A stretch of DNA of 64,000 nucleotides, taken from assembly GCA_963738835.1 (NCBI GenBank), contig CAVTYH010000002.1:496001-560000 (forward strand). The letters run 5' to 3'. The notes beneath the pieces were generated by a model. The model made no database searches. It had not been told where the DNA came from and was given only the letters and a program-made list of their open reading frames with translations. Shown here piece after piece: positions 1-9,205 of this stretch; position 1 is the stretch's first letter, and every line of letters starts with the position of its first letter. A program made the position numbers and the translations under genes. The stretch is from CAVTYH01 sp963738835 (lineage in GTDB: Bacteria; Planctomycetota; Planctomycetia; Pirellulales; JADZDJ01).

Positions 1-328
1 ACGAGCCTTTTTTATCGACTTCAGCCATAGCGGTAATGCAATGTAGGTTGGGAATTCACGCCCCACGCTATTGTGACATTCCTTGCTGCGACTTCTAGTG
101 CGCGAAAGTGCGAGGGCACGATTTCTTGCTGCCATTGAGGATGAAGGCGGCCCAGTCGTGAGGGGGCAAACGCTTTGGTGGGGGCAGTGGTGATGCTGAG
201 ATCGACGGGTGGTTCGCCGCTAGCGGGCTATGGCAATTTGCGAAATGCCCAATATTCACGTTGCCGGCTGTTCGTGGTTTGCGTATTCTCTGGCGGCAAA
301 TTTTGATTGTTTCCCTGGAGGGCATGTC
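1..328. other. Left-edge stretch with no supported gene
   Basis: I see no convincing gene here. A minus-strand open frame covering 95-517 overlaps the secreted-protein gene that follows and has no ribosome site or recognisable domain, so I treat it as a shadow. The stretch probably holds the promoter of the next gene, but I cannot point to clear -35 and -10 boxes. Confidence 0.4.
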
Positions 329-1291
329 ATGCGACTTGTCTTGATCGCAGGTTTTCTTTCCGCCACGATTGTTGGCGTTGTCTTGCATGCTGAAGTGCGC
401 GGCGAAGAGCTCGGCAGCGCCGTCGATGCTGAGAAGGCCGCCAAGCTGCTGGAGGGTATGCAGCCGGTGATGATTGATATTACTGACCGCGCACCGCCGT
501 CGGCCGAAGAGTGGCAAGCCCGTCAGGAAGAAGGGCAGCGCGGCGGAATGCTCGGCAGCCTGGCCGATTTTGGCAGCAAGACCATCACCTTCATGAACAC
601 GCGGTACCTGACTGCCAATCCGGCGGAAGCCACGCTAGCTTCGTTCGGCAAAATGGGCGCCGGCAAGCGGTACGATCGGTTCGGGCAAATTCAGGGCGTA
701 GAGTTTTCGCTTGATCAGAACCAATGGAAGCAGAAGCATGTGCTGAACGCGGCGGCGCTGTTCAAACTGGCCGGCAGCCGATTTTTGGAATTCGCCGGCG
801 TGACACTGGAAGCGGCGGTGGATGACAAACGCCAGATTGAAGTGACATTCGTCGGCACCACGGTTCCCAAAGACGAAGCGGTGCGCCGGCTGAATGCCGA
901 TCCGGCGGCGTTGGAATATCTGGAAGCGCTGCAACTGAGGCGCGCCGATTTCGACAAGCACAAAAAACTGTTTGGCGGCGAAGCGCCGCCAGCGCCCAAA
1001 ATTGTGCTGGCGAATGTTGTCATGCTGAACGGCAATTTTTCGAAAGCGCTTGATGCCAGCGTCGATGGTAAACTCAACGCCAAGGTCGTCGGCGATGGCA
1101 TCGAACTGAAAGCCACCAAAAAAGATGGCGAAGAAATCACTCTGCTCTCGCCCGTCGTGCGCTGCTATCGCACCTACTCGGTGGAATTCAAAACCGACGC
1201 CGGCGGCCTGCCCATCCATATCTCGGTGCCCGACCGAGAAGGCAAACCGCACACCGTGGGGCAGGTTTTTGATCTGACGCCCGATTTGTGA
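329..1291 (+). CDS. Secreted protein of unknown function
   Basis: A 320-residue protein with a hydrophobic N-terminal export signal (about residues 1-25, beginning MRLVLIAGFLSATIVGVV), so it is probably periplasmic or secreted. I chose the ATG at 329 because GGAGG lies 7 bases upstream (317-321) and the signal peptide starts exactly there; an in-frame ATG 33 codons earlier would bury it. The mature part is soluble and mixed alpha/beta, without cysteine clusters or catalytic motifs that I recognise. It stands alone upstream of a giant surface protein and may have its own promoter. I do not recognise the family. Confidence 0.75.
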   Translation: MRLVLIAGFLSATIVGVVLHAEVRGEELGSAVDAEKAAKLLEGMQPVMIDITDRAPPSAEEWQARQEEGQRGGMLGSLADFGSKTITFMNTRYLTANPAEATLASFGKMGAGKRYDRFGQIQGVEFSLDQNQWKQKHVLNAAALFKLAGSRFLEFAGVTLEAAVDDKRQIEVTFVGTTVPKDEAVRRLNADPAALEYLEALQLRRADFDKHKKLFGGEAPPAPKIVLANVVMLNGNFSKALDASVDGKLNAKVVGDGIELKATKKDGEEITLLSPVVRCYRTYSVEFKTDAGGLPIHISVPDREGKPHTVGQVFDLTPDL

Positions 1292-1427
1292 GCGTCGTTC
1301 GGCTGCCGCTCACCGAAAAATAACCAGCTCCCACGCGGCTATTAGCTGGTCACTCTGATTGTCGTCGGATACCATCAGACGTTGGACGCCGAGCCGGGGA
1401 CTCTGAGCGTCGAATGGAGGGGATCCG

Positions 1428-4400
1428 ATGACCGGGATGACCACTCTTATTCGCCGCCGAAAATCTAGCCTGAGGCGCTCTGCACAGCGGCACCAGCGCC
1501 GGGCCGCGGGCGGTTCATTTTTCGATCGGCCACGCTGGCTCTGCCCGCTATTCGAAGCGCTGGAAGACCGGGCCCTGCTGAGCGTGGCGCAAGATTTGGC
1601 CACGGCGATTGCCCCATATCAGACGGCGCTGACGACCGCGCTAAACACAGCCACACAGTTGCCGCTGGTGGGCCAACAGCTAACCAGCTTGACAGAATTC
1701 ACCTCGATCTTGCAGAACACGGCGGCGAATATCGCGCCTCAAACACAAAACATCACCAATAACGGCCATTATCAAATTACCGTCGGGCTGCCCGCGCTAT
1801 CGAAAACATTCAGTTTCAATTTGGGGCTGGACGCATTCCTGCAAGCAAAGGCGACGGGCAACGTTCAGGCCGACGTCAATCCGACGCTGTATGTGGGATT
1901 CGATTACAACAACGGATCTGTATCGCTCGATGTGAGTCAAACTCATTTCGACATCGGGTTTGGTCTTTCGCTGCCTGGTTTCCAAGGCACGTTCAGCTTA
2001 AACAGCCTGCTGTTTACCAAAGCGGTGGATGCCGGCACAAATTTCAACGGCGTGCTCGGCTTCAATTTCGCCAGCGGCAATGGGATGGATGCGCACTTCT
2101 CCGGCAATGCGCATGTGCTGCTGGGCTTGACGCTAAGCTTTGTCGATCCGGCGCTCAACGCCTCGTTCAATCCGACATTCCGCACCACGCTTGACATGAA
2201 TTGGGGCATCAATAACGCCAACAATCAGTTGAATGTGCCCAGCATCCAGTTGAAAAACTTCGGACTCGATGTCGACAGCTTCATGCACGGCTTTTTTGGC
2301 GACGTGGCGCAGACCGTGCAGAAGTTTACCAAGCCGATCCAGCCGTTTATCGACATCTTCGAAACGCCGGTGCCGATCATCAGTGCCTTCGGCAGTAGCC
2401 AGACGATCGGCGATCTGATTTTGAAAGGCGCGGGCTCCTCACAAGCGCAACAGGACAGTTTTAAGTTGATGATGCAAGTCATCAGCGCGGTAAATTCAAT
2501 CGATCTGTCGGGCAACACGGGGGCCGTGGTGACCTTTGGCGATATCAATCTGACCGGCGATGCCCAGACAACCGGTTTCGGTTTCGACACGAGTTTGATC
2601 TCCGGCGTGATTGACGACATTGAGAACAGCCCGGCGCTGCAGGGCGTGGAAGACACGCTGAAAGAAGTCGGCAATTATGTCGGGCTGACATCGACCGGCG
2701 GATTCGAATTCCCGCTGCTAGAGAATCCTGGCCCGGTGATTGGGGCGATCTTGACCGGCCAGACCGCGACGATGTTTTCGTTCAGCACCGGCCGGCAGCA
2801 TTTTGAATTAGCGCCGAGCATCGGGGTGGGCATCAAAGATTTGTTCGGCATCTTTCTGTCGGCCGGAGTGGTTTTCGACGCCAATCTGACGATGGGCTAC
2901 GACACCGCGGGCCTGATCGATTATGCCCAGCATCCCACGGAACCCCAGCGTTTGTTGCACGGTTTTTATTTCGACAACTCGGTCGATACTTCGGTGCCCC
3001 CCTCGCCCGATAATCAAGTCGTTCGGCAAACCGGGTTGTATTTGCATGGCCTGATGGAGCTATCGGCCTCGGCGGTCGTCACGGTATCGGGTGGCCTGTA
3101 TGCCAACCTCAGCGTCGAACTGCACAGCACCGATGCCTCGTCGCACGTGCATTTGGATTCGATCATCTCGAACCTGGCCAGCGGCGGAAAGGTGTTTGAT
3201 TTACACGGCAAAGTGTACGCCTCCGCCGATTTGTCGCTGACCTTTCCCAATCCGCTGGGGCCGGACATCACGCTGTTCAGTTTCAATCTGGCCTATGTCG
3301 AACTGCTGAACTTCGATCCACCGCCGCCCCCCACGCTGAGCCCGCCGCCGGTAATCATCGATGTAGCCGATCAGCACACGTTACTGTTGGACGTTGCGAA
3401 GATGGGTGTCGGCTCGAAAATTGTGACGGTGCAGCCGTTTCACGATCTGTCGGTCGACATCGGCGGCAACACCGTCGTGGCCGACGGCATTCGGGTCGAT
3501 TATCCGAACGAAATCGATTTGTACATCGAGCGCAAAGACGACTTTTTCCGCGATTATTACAACCTGGTGGCGCTCTCCGGCGCGGTTCCAGACGGCGTTT
3601 CGCTTACCGTCATCGATCCTTTCCGCGTGTTCTACGACGAAGGGGCGATCAATCCCTACCCGGTGCAAACGAAGCCGGCGGTCATGCTCGTCGGCGGCAA
3701 GAACGTCGTTTACACGTACAGCGAAGCCGCCGATGGCACGCATCCCAATGTACTGCTGGCGGGCGGCTATGGCTCGAACACGCTGACCGGCGGCACGATG
3801 GAGTTTGGCAATTTCATTCCGCCGGCACGCATTGGGCAAGCCAAAGGTCATGTGCTGGGAGCCGATCCGTCGGGATTCGACGGCGGCACTCAAGGACTGA
3901 TCAATTCGCAAATCGATGCCGCGGCGGCGCCGGCCAGTCCGGCCGGCATCATCGGCGCGACGATGAACGCCAGTCGCGGTGGCCTGATGTTCGGCGGACC
4001 CGGCAACAACAGTTTCTACGCGACAGGACCCGGCGCGTATGAAATGGTCGGCGGCAATTGGGTGAACACGTTCAGCATTAGCCCCTCGTACAACGGAGTG
4101 CCGGCGACGTATCAGATCGACGGCGGTGGCGGCGATAGCAAACTGATTGTGCGCGTGCCGAGCGACGAGCACGTTACGTTTCAGAATTCCACGGTCGTCG
4201 ATAAATACGATCCGACGCTCAAGGCACTCGACGTCCTGGCGAATGCCGGCGTGTCGGCCACGGCGCATGGAATTCAAAAAGTGCACATCGTCGCGGCATC
4301 GGGCTCACATGTCGTGATTGGCGATACGTCGGAAGTGAACATCGATTTTTCGATCGAAGGAGGCGCACATTTGGTCTTCGGCGGCACCAACGCGCCGGAT

Positions 4401-5897
4401 CTGTTCGATGTGACGAGTACCGGCCCGTTCTATGGCATGAAAAACCATTTCTCGGTGCCGAAGTTCGGGTTTATCAACAGTAGCTATATCGGTCTCACCG
4501 GGATGGGCGTCTCGCTGCCGACGAATAACCCTGACCCGATTTATTACGTCACTCGAACTTTTGGAACAAATGGACGAACGCAGACCATTCCCTTCTCCGT
4601 GTCGGATGCCGACGCGAGTTCTATCGGACTCGACGCAGCCGGCGCCAGCGATACTTACAATTTGACGCTGGGCTTAGGGGCGTTCATCGATGTCTCGGTC
4701 GAAGATTCAGACCTCGTGAATCAGAACGCGCTCACGGTCAACGTGCGCGACAGCGTGCTGATCTATAACCAGGTTGTGCTGAACGATAATGCGCTGCACT
4801 TAGACTATTACACTCGCGTCGTCTTCCTCGACGCAATTCCCGTCGGCAACCAGTTCCAAGATGAATTTTTCGGTTTCTCATCATCGGTGCATTACACGCC
4901 GTCGGTGTTGTTCGGGGCGAACGACAACGTGACGTTCGCTTCGGCGTTACCATTTTTCCAAACAATAGTAAATCGCCCGACCGCTCCGCAGGTAGCCACG
5001 ATCTTGACGGACGGACTGTACACGACGACCAGTTTTGGCCCTTACAGCTTTGGGCCCGTGGATGAGATCTTTGATGCAACGCTTCCCAGCCCACAACCAA
5101 TCGCAACGAACACGTTTACGAACAATGTCGATGTGCAAGCCAATGCGGGAAGTTTGACATACAATCGCCCGACCGGCATTCGTGCCCTGACGGTAAACAT
5201 CGAATCGAATACCGGCACGCTGGGAATCAACACCTCTTGGTTCGGCTACACCGACGACATCAACGTGCTGGGAAATGCGGGCACTCTGAACGTCAATTCC
5301 GCGGTCAACGGATCACCGGGTATTCCCATCAACTTGACCCATCGCGTAAACATTCTGGCTAATACGGGGACGATTAACCTCTACGATTTCATCATCAGTT
5401 CGCTCTCCGCTGGTGTTGTTGATGCGCAAGTCAACGTTGGCACTGATAGCGCGGGCGGAGTTAGAAGTCTGGCCAACGTTCACGGTGCGATAAACCTGTC
5501 CGGTCAAAATGGAAACTACGGACTGAATATCGACGATCGGAATGATTCTGGCACGACGCGCGATTGGACCATCGATAGCACGCATACCCAGGTGGGCGAC
5601 GTGTCGATTAATTATGCGGGGCTGTATGACGGTCGCTTCGCCGACTTTTTCAGCCAATATGCTGCGTTTTGGAAAAATGGCGCCCATGTGACGTACCGCG
5701 ACGAGTTGCCGTTCTTCAACGTCAACATGATCGGCTCGACGGTGTACCCGTATTTCCCGCTCGCTTGGTTCCCACCAACGGACAATCAATTTAACGATGG
5801 CGATTCTGTGAATTTGGCGCTCGCCGATTATTTCGCGCAGCGCCGTCTGGCTCCATCACCTATGCGGCCACGAACCTGCCGCCGTGGTTGTCGCTGA
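1428..5897 (+). CDS. Giant planctomycete surface protein, N-terminal part (gene continues frameshifted to 8287)
   Basis: This is the 5' two thirds of a surface protein that would exceed 2,200 residues. Residues 1-45 are very basic, and a LFEALEDRALLS motif (about residues 42-53) matches the planctomycete extracellular-protein N-terminal motif, which suggests export. A strong GGAGGGG ribosome site precedes the ATG at 1428. Residues about 60-640 are rich in beta-prone Asn, Ser, Thr and Gly repeats; residues about 640-1480 contain repeated G-G-x-G-x-N loops that suggest a beta-helix or beta-sandwich surface domain. The real frame leaves this one near 5836-5843, where a single missing base puts the rest of the protein in another frame. 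The last about 20 residues before the stop at 5897 are therefore artefactual. Probably cell-envelope or secreted. Confidence 0.8.
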   Translation: MTGMTTLIRRRKSSLRRSAQRHQRRAAGGSFFDRPRWLCPLFEALEDRALLSVAQDLATAIAPYQTALTTALNTATQLPLVGQQLTSLTEFTSILQNTAANIAPQTQNITNNGHYQITVGLPALSKTFSFNLGLDAFLQAKATGNVQADVNPTLYVGFDYNNGSVSLDVSQTHFDIGFGLSLPGFQGTFSLNSLLFTKAVDAGTNFNGVLGFNFASGNGMDAHFSGNAHVLLGLTLSFVDPALNASFNPTFRTTLDMNWGINNANNQLNVPSIQLKNFGLDVDSFMHGFFGDVAQTVQKFTKPIQPFIDIFETPVPIISAFGSSQTIGDLILKGAGSSQAQQDSFKLMMQVISAVNSIDLSGNTGAVVTFGDINLTGDAQTTGFGFDTSLISGVIDDIENSPALQGVEDTLKEVGNYVGLTSTGGFEFPLLENPGPVIGAILTGQTATMFSFSTGRQHFELAPSIGVGIKDLFGIFLSAGVVFDANLTMGYDTAGLIDYAQHPTEPQRLLHGFYFDNSVDTSVPPSPDNQVVRQTGLYLHGLMELSASAVVTVSGGLYANLSVELHSTDASSHVHLDSIISNLASGGKVFDLHGKVYASADLSLTFPNPLGPDITLFSFNLAYVELLNFDPPPPPTLSPPPVIIDVADQHTLLLDVAKMGVGSKIVTVQPFHDLSVDIGGNTVVADGIRVDYPNEIDLYIERKDDFFRDYYNLVALSGAVPDGVSLTVIDPFRVFYDEGAINPYPVQTKPAVMLVGGKNVVYTYSEAADGTHPNVLLAGGYGSNTLTGGTMEFGNFIPPARIGQAKGHVLGADPSGFDGGTQGLINSQIDAAAAPASPAGIIGATMNASRGGLMFGGPGNNSFYATGPGAYEMVGGNWVNTFSISPSYNGVPATYQIDGGGGDSKLIVRVPSDEHVTFQNSTVVDKYDPTLKALDVLANAGVSATAHGIQKVHIVAASGSHVVIGDTSEVNIDFSIEGGAHLVFGGTNAPDLFDVTSTGPFYGMKNHFSVPKFGFINSSYIGLTGMGVSLPTNNPDPIYYVTRTFGTNGRTQTIPFSVSDADASSIGLDAAGASDTYNLTLGLGAFIDVSVEDSDLVNQNALTVNVRDSVLIYNQVVLNDNALHLDYYTRVVFLDAIPVGNQFQDEFFGFSSSVHYTPSVLFGANDNVTFASALPFFQTIVNRPTAPQVATILTDGLYTTTSFGPYSFGPVDEIFDATLPSPQPIATNTFTNNVDVQANAGSLTYNRPTGIRALTVNIESNTGTLGINTSWFGYTDDINVLGNAGTLNVNSAVNGSPGIPINLTHRVNILANTGTINLYDFIISSLSAGVVDAQVNVGTDSAGGVRSLANVHGAINLSGQNGNYGLNIDDRNDSGTTRDWTIDSTHTQVGDVSINYAGLYDGRFADFFSQYAAFWKNGAHVTYRDELPFFNVNMIGSTVYPYFPLAWFPPTDNQFNDGDSVNLALADYFAQRRLAPSPMRPRTCRRGCR

Positions 5898-6703
5898 ACA
5901 CGACGACTGGATTAATCTCGGGCACTGTCCCCGTACAAGCGCATTTGAATTCTCCGTTTCAGACGCTTGTATCGGCCAGCGACGGAACATACACGCGCCA
6001 GCAGGCAATTGGTTGGACCATCAGCAGTCCCATTCAAATTTATGCTCCATTTCAGAATCCGCTTCCCCTCGACGAAACGGTGAACACGAGTTTGGACCCG
6101 ATTCAGGTTTACAATCCTTCGAACCGACCGGTCACCGTAACCGTTACCGGACTGCCGCCCGGACTTGCGCTGGATGCCAACACGGGAATTATCAGCGGTG
6201 TGATCCCGGCCGGCACATCGGCCCACGGTCCATATCAGGCGAACATTCATGCCGACGATGGAATTGAAACCGCCGACTACCCCTTCGAAATCGATGTATC
6301 TGGAATTCAATTCGTCGCATTGCCTGTTAGTCGTTTGAATCACAATGGCGACGCGATCGATTTCACCGTTCAAGGTTCAACAACTTCCGGTGGCACTCTA
6401 ATTTTTTCGGCGACGGGTTTGCCGGCGGGATTCGCCATTAATCCGACCACGGGCAGAATCACCGGCACATTGGCGAGCAACGCGAATACGCAATCGCCGT
6501 ATTTCGTAAATGTCACGCTCAACGATAGCTATAGCGCCAAATCGACGAGTTTCACTTGGACCGTGCTCAACGTGGGAGTTGCCGACTCGATTCGTTTTCC
6601 ATCGCCTGGTCCGCAACTTGGCCGGGTTGGCGATGCGGTGAATCTCTTTGTACCTGGCAAGCTCGTCTGCATTGTTTTTGCCGATGCATTTTTCGGCCGA
6701 TAG
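5840..6703 (+). CDS. Surface protein continuation: tandem putative-Ig (He_PIG/cadherin-like) repeats
   Basis: This frame continues the 1428 gene. It encodes about three tandem Ig-like repeats, each carrying the signature LPxGLxxNxxTGxIxGT that marks the putative Ig (He_PIG) or dystroglycan-type cadherin family: LPPWLSLNTTTGLISGT near 5876, LPPGLALDANTGIISGV near 6150 and LPAGFAINPTTGRITGT near 6420. Such repeats serve as spacers or adhesion modules outside the cell. An internal ATG at 5888 gives an open frame, but it starts in the middle of a repeat and has no ribosome site, so it is not an independent gene. The correct frame is lost again near 6650-6660. Confidence 0.7.
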   Translation, partial: APSGSITYAATNLPPWLSLNTTTGLISGTVPVQAHLNSPFQTLVSASDGTYTRQQAIGWTISSPIQIYAPFQNPLPLDETVNTSLDPIQVYNPSNRPVTVTVTGLPPGLALDANTGIISGVIPAGTSAHGPYQANIHADDGIETADYPFEIDVSGIQFVALPVSRLNHNGDAIDFTVQGSTTSGGTLIFSATGLPAGFAINPTTGRITGTLASNANTQSPYFVNVTLNDSYSAKSTSFTWTVLNVGVADSIRFPSPGPQLGRVGDAVNLFVPGKLVCIVFADAFFGR

Positions 6704-7550
6704 GATTGCCGCCCGGACTGTTCCTCAACGGTACTTTCGCAGGCTTCACTACACAGGCCTACATTATTGGTACACCGACAGCCGCTGCAGTGGCCGGTGC
6801 GCCCTACCATGTAACTCTGACGGCAAGCGATGGCTTGTATGTAACACAAACCACATTTACCTGGACTATTGCACTGCCGGGCGCAATCAGCATCCAGAAT
6901 CCGGGAACGCTGACCAATGTCATCAACAACGTGGTGAGTAAGCAGATTCAAGCCAGTACCACGGCCGGCTTGCCGCTGACCTATTCAGCCACGGGTTTGC
7001 CAAACGGATTGTCGATCAATTCGCAAACCGGACTTGATCACGGGAACCATTTCTCCATTGGCGGCACTGCCCAGCACTTTTAATAGCCAAGTCACCGTGA
7101 CCGATGGCACGAATTCATACAGCACAGCATTCCAGTGGATCGTCAATGGCACCAATTTAAACACTGTGCCGCTGCCTGTCCCCGGCGGCGGCACAATTAC
7201 GTTGACCTCTGCATTTAACACGCAACTTTCGCGTCGATCACCAGCGATCCTGGCGTCGATTTCCCCGGTGGCATCCAGTTCCCTTTGGATTTCTGAATTT
7301 CGAAATCCGGCCACTGAATGACACATCTTAAAACCTGGGGCGACCACAACGCTTACGATCAGCGGGCTGAATTTCTGACGGGCATTACCAAGTACTTCAA
7401 GTATGGCCCCACGCCGGCCAACGGAACTCCGCACTGGTACAACTTCCTATTTGGAACACAAACCGACAGCGACAGCGCCATGAACACGGGCATGAAAATT
7501 GTCGGGAGTAATCTCGTGCTAACTTTTGTCGATGGCAGCCGCGGCGACGA
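6655..7550 (+). pseudogene. Frame-scrambled Ig-like repeats and choice-of-anchor-U domain of the same surface protein
   Basis: The protein can be followed here only by changing frame about eight times. Two more Ig-like repeats are visible (GLPPGLFLNG near 6710; GLPNGLSINSQTG near 7000, joined to LITGTISP at 7034). After them comes a domain resembling the choice-of-anchor-U family: DPGVDFPGGIQFPLDF at about 7246, LNFEIRPLND at 7293, LKPGATTTLTISGLN at about 7328, then KYGPTPANGTPHWYNF and VDGSRGDDD at 7400-7550. Breaks fall near 6655, 6700, 7033, 7230, 7291, 7325, 7370 and 7554. Conservation of each piece argues for sequence indels, but this stretch is damaged enough that true decay is possible. 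Confidence 0.6.
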
Positions 7551-8287
7551 CGATCGTTACGCTAAACGGCGTGATCGACGATATCGGCGGCCCGGCCCTG
7601 GCGCAGTCCCCGCTCGTGAAGGGAGACTTCAATCGCGATGGGCAAGTCAACAGCGCCGACATCACCAGCATGTTCACAGCGCTCACCGATCTGAAAAAGT
7701 ATCAGGTCGATCGTCAATTATCGTCGGCCGACCTGCTTGTTGTTGCTGACGTGAACGGCGATCTGGCCGTGAACAACCGCGATATTCAAAAGTTGCTCGA
7801 CATCGTGGCAGCATCGGGCGGCGGCAGCGGGAGTTCGGCGGCGGCAAATGAAAATGGAAGCACAGCGGGAGACCTCACCATTGCACCAGATAGCAATGCG
7901 ATTTCGGCGTTTGAGCCTTTGACTACTTCGTCTGCGTTATCGCTAAACTCGCAGTTGTCGACCGTCAGCAACGATGATGAGAAACAATCCGTCGGTCGGC
8001 TCCCCATCAAGTTCTCGATGCTTGCTGATGCAGTTTCCATCCCGGCACGCATCAACCAGAATCCGGTCTTCAAAGCCGTTGCTTGTGTTGATGCTGCCAC
8101 TGCGCCGAAAACGATCCGACTCAACGCCGCGGACGACTTTTACGAACGGCTTGCGATTCAGCACGGACCACGTTCAGTGATAGATCGTATTTCAGCCGCG
8201 CATGGATGGGTGAATTCAAACCAGGACGCCGATGTCTCGGACGATCTGTGGAGCGAAATTGTTGAATCGGACGCATTGTGCGACTAG
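7526..8287 (+). CDS. Surface protein C-terminus with type I dockerin
   Basis: The final frame of the surface protein (true coding from about 7556). It carries a dockerin type I region with two calcium-binding loops, GDFNRDGQVNSADI (near 7622) and ADVNGDLAVNNRDIQKLL (near 7748), linked by a helix in the usual planctomycete arrangement. Planctomycete surface and secreted proteins often end this way; the cohesin partner in this lineage is unclear. A Gly/Ser linker and about 140 residues of unassigned sequence follow before the stop at 8287. The first in-frame start codon lies inside the upstream anchor domain, so this is the tail of the 1428 gene and not a separate gene. Confidence 0.75.
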   Translation: MSMAAAATTIVTLNGVIDDIGGPALAQSPLVKGDFNRDGQVNSADITSMFTALTDLKKYQVDRQLSSADLLVVADVNGDLAVNNRDIQKLLDIVAASGGGSGSSAAANENGSTAGDLTIAPDSNAISAFEPLTTSSALSLNSQLSTVSNDDEKQSVGRLPIKFSMLADAVSIPARINQNPVFKAVACVDAATAPKTIRLNAADDFYERLAIQHGPRSVIDRISAAHGWVNSNQDADVSDDLWSEIVESDALCD

Positions 8288-8300
8288 ATGCACTGTGCAG

Positions 8301-8822
8301 CTAATTGTGCAACTGCAACCACCGCGGAATAGTGCTCCAATCGAAGCCTTTCTTCGCGGTTTTCGCTGCATCGCCGCGAGCCTCAGTGCGCGCCGGCTGC
8401 TGGAGATAGTACCACGGCGAGACCAATGGACGGGCCGCGCTCTGCGCCGGCGAGAGCTCGGGTTTTTCCACGTTCCAAGCCTGGCTGTTGTTGTCGGTCG
8501 CAGCAGTCGGCTTTGAGTCGGCAACCGGGGCGTGAAACGAAACCGTCGCGGCGGGGGTCGCAAAGGTTTGCGGCCTGGGCGGCGCCGGCTGCGAGATGGC
8601 CAATGCCAACTCCTGCGGCACGTCCATCGCTTCGGCAATGTACGCCGGAGTTTTCGTCGGCAGCGATGATTGTGCCGCGGCCACCGTGGGAGACGACGGC
8701 TTCCCCGGAAAGCTTGTCTGAATCAGCGCCGATGTCACGGCGCCGCAAGTGGTGATAATGGCTGCCAAAACAATCGCAGAAGATTGCACACGCACCGCTT
8801 TGGTTTGCGGATGGTCGTTCAT
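8301..8822 (-). CDS. Membrane-anchored hypothetical protein
   Basis: A 173-residue protein. The ATG at 8822 is preceded by a strong GGAGGA ribosome site. Residues about 14-36 form a single hydrophobic segment (SAIVLAAIITTCGAVTSALI), giving a signal anchor, and the rest is Ala/Pro/Ser-rich and probably disordered, ending in a short aromatic tail (WSTIPRWLQL). It converges on the surface-protein gene with only 13 bases between the stops. No known domain is visible. A role in the envelope is only an inference from the anchor. Confidence 0.6.
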   Translation of the reverse strand: MNDHPQTKAVRVQSSAIVLAAIITTCGAVTSALIQTSFPGKPSSPTVAAAQSSLPTKTPAYIAEAMDVPQELALAISQPAPPRPQTFATPAATVSFHAPVADSKPTAATDNNSQAWNVEKPELSPAQSAARPLVSPWYYLQQPARTEARGDAAKTAKKGFDWSTIPRWLQLHN

Positions 8823-9205
8823 GTTGTCCTCCGTGCTGGCGGGACCCCAGTGACCTCAAATACGGCACATCCCATTCTACCGATCGCCTCAGGCTAATCC
8901 TGCAAAGATCAGACCGCAGAGCTGATAGCACCGTTTTCGGCCGCAAACTCTGGCGGGGTTTCGCAACGTTTGTAGTAGTTACAATCCGCAATCGCGATCG
9001 CGAGACATTTTTGCAGCTGAGAACTTACCACGTAAACACGGAGAGGACCGGAGCAAATGCAGAATGCAGATTGAATCAAAGCTAGGAGAGTGACTGGCAA
9101 CACAATTCAATCGCCGATAACTTTTCGCCGCCTGAATTCTGCAATTTACTATCCTGGTCAGCTTCTCCGTGTCTTTAGTGTCAACGTGGTGAAGTTCGCC
9201 TGGCG
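8823..9205. repeat. Non-coding spacer with CACGGAGA-type inverted repeat
   Basis: A 380-base gap without a supported gene. It holds an imperfect inverted repeat: a left arm at 9027-9046 (ACCACGTAAACACGGAGAGG) and a right arm at 9162-9190 whose complement matches, apart from about nine extra bases. The arms could fold into one long stem downstream of the LOG-type gene. The CACGGAG core resembles a mobile intergenic repeat seen in many large bacterial genomes. Confidence 0.5.

Noticed and set aside
95..517. 140-codon minus-strand open frame at the left edge
   Set aside because: It overlaps a plus-strand gene that has a signal peptide and a ribosome site; the minus frame has neither and shows no domain.
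635..1252. Long minus-strand open frame opposite the first secreted-protein gene
   Set aside because: It is a GC-rich shadow frame with no start signals or motifs.
3381..4286. 301-codon minus-strand frame inside the surface-protein gene
   Set aside because: High His/Arg/Ala content typical of antisense shadow; no ribosome site.
8383..8991. Overlapping 202-codon minus-strand frame at the anchored hypothetical protein
   Set aside because: The competing frame (8301-8822) has GGAGGA and a clear transmembrane start; this one does not.
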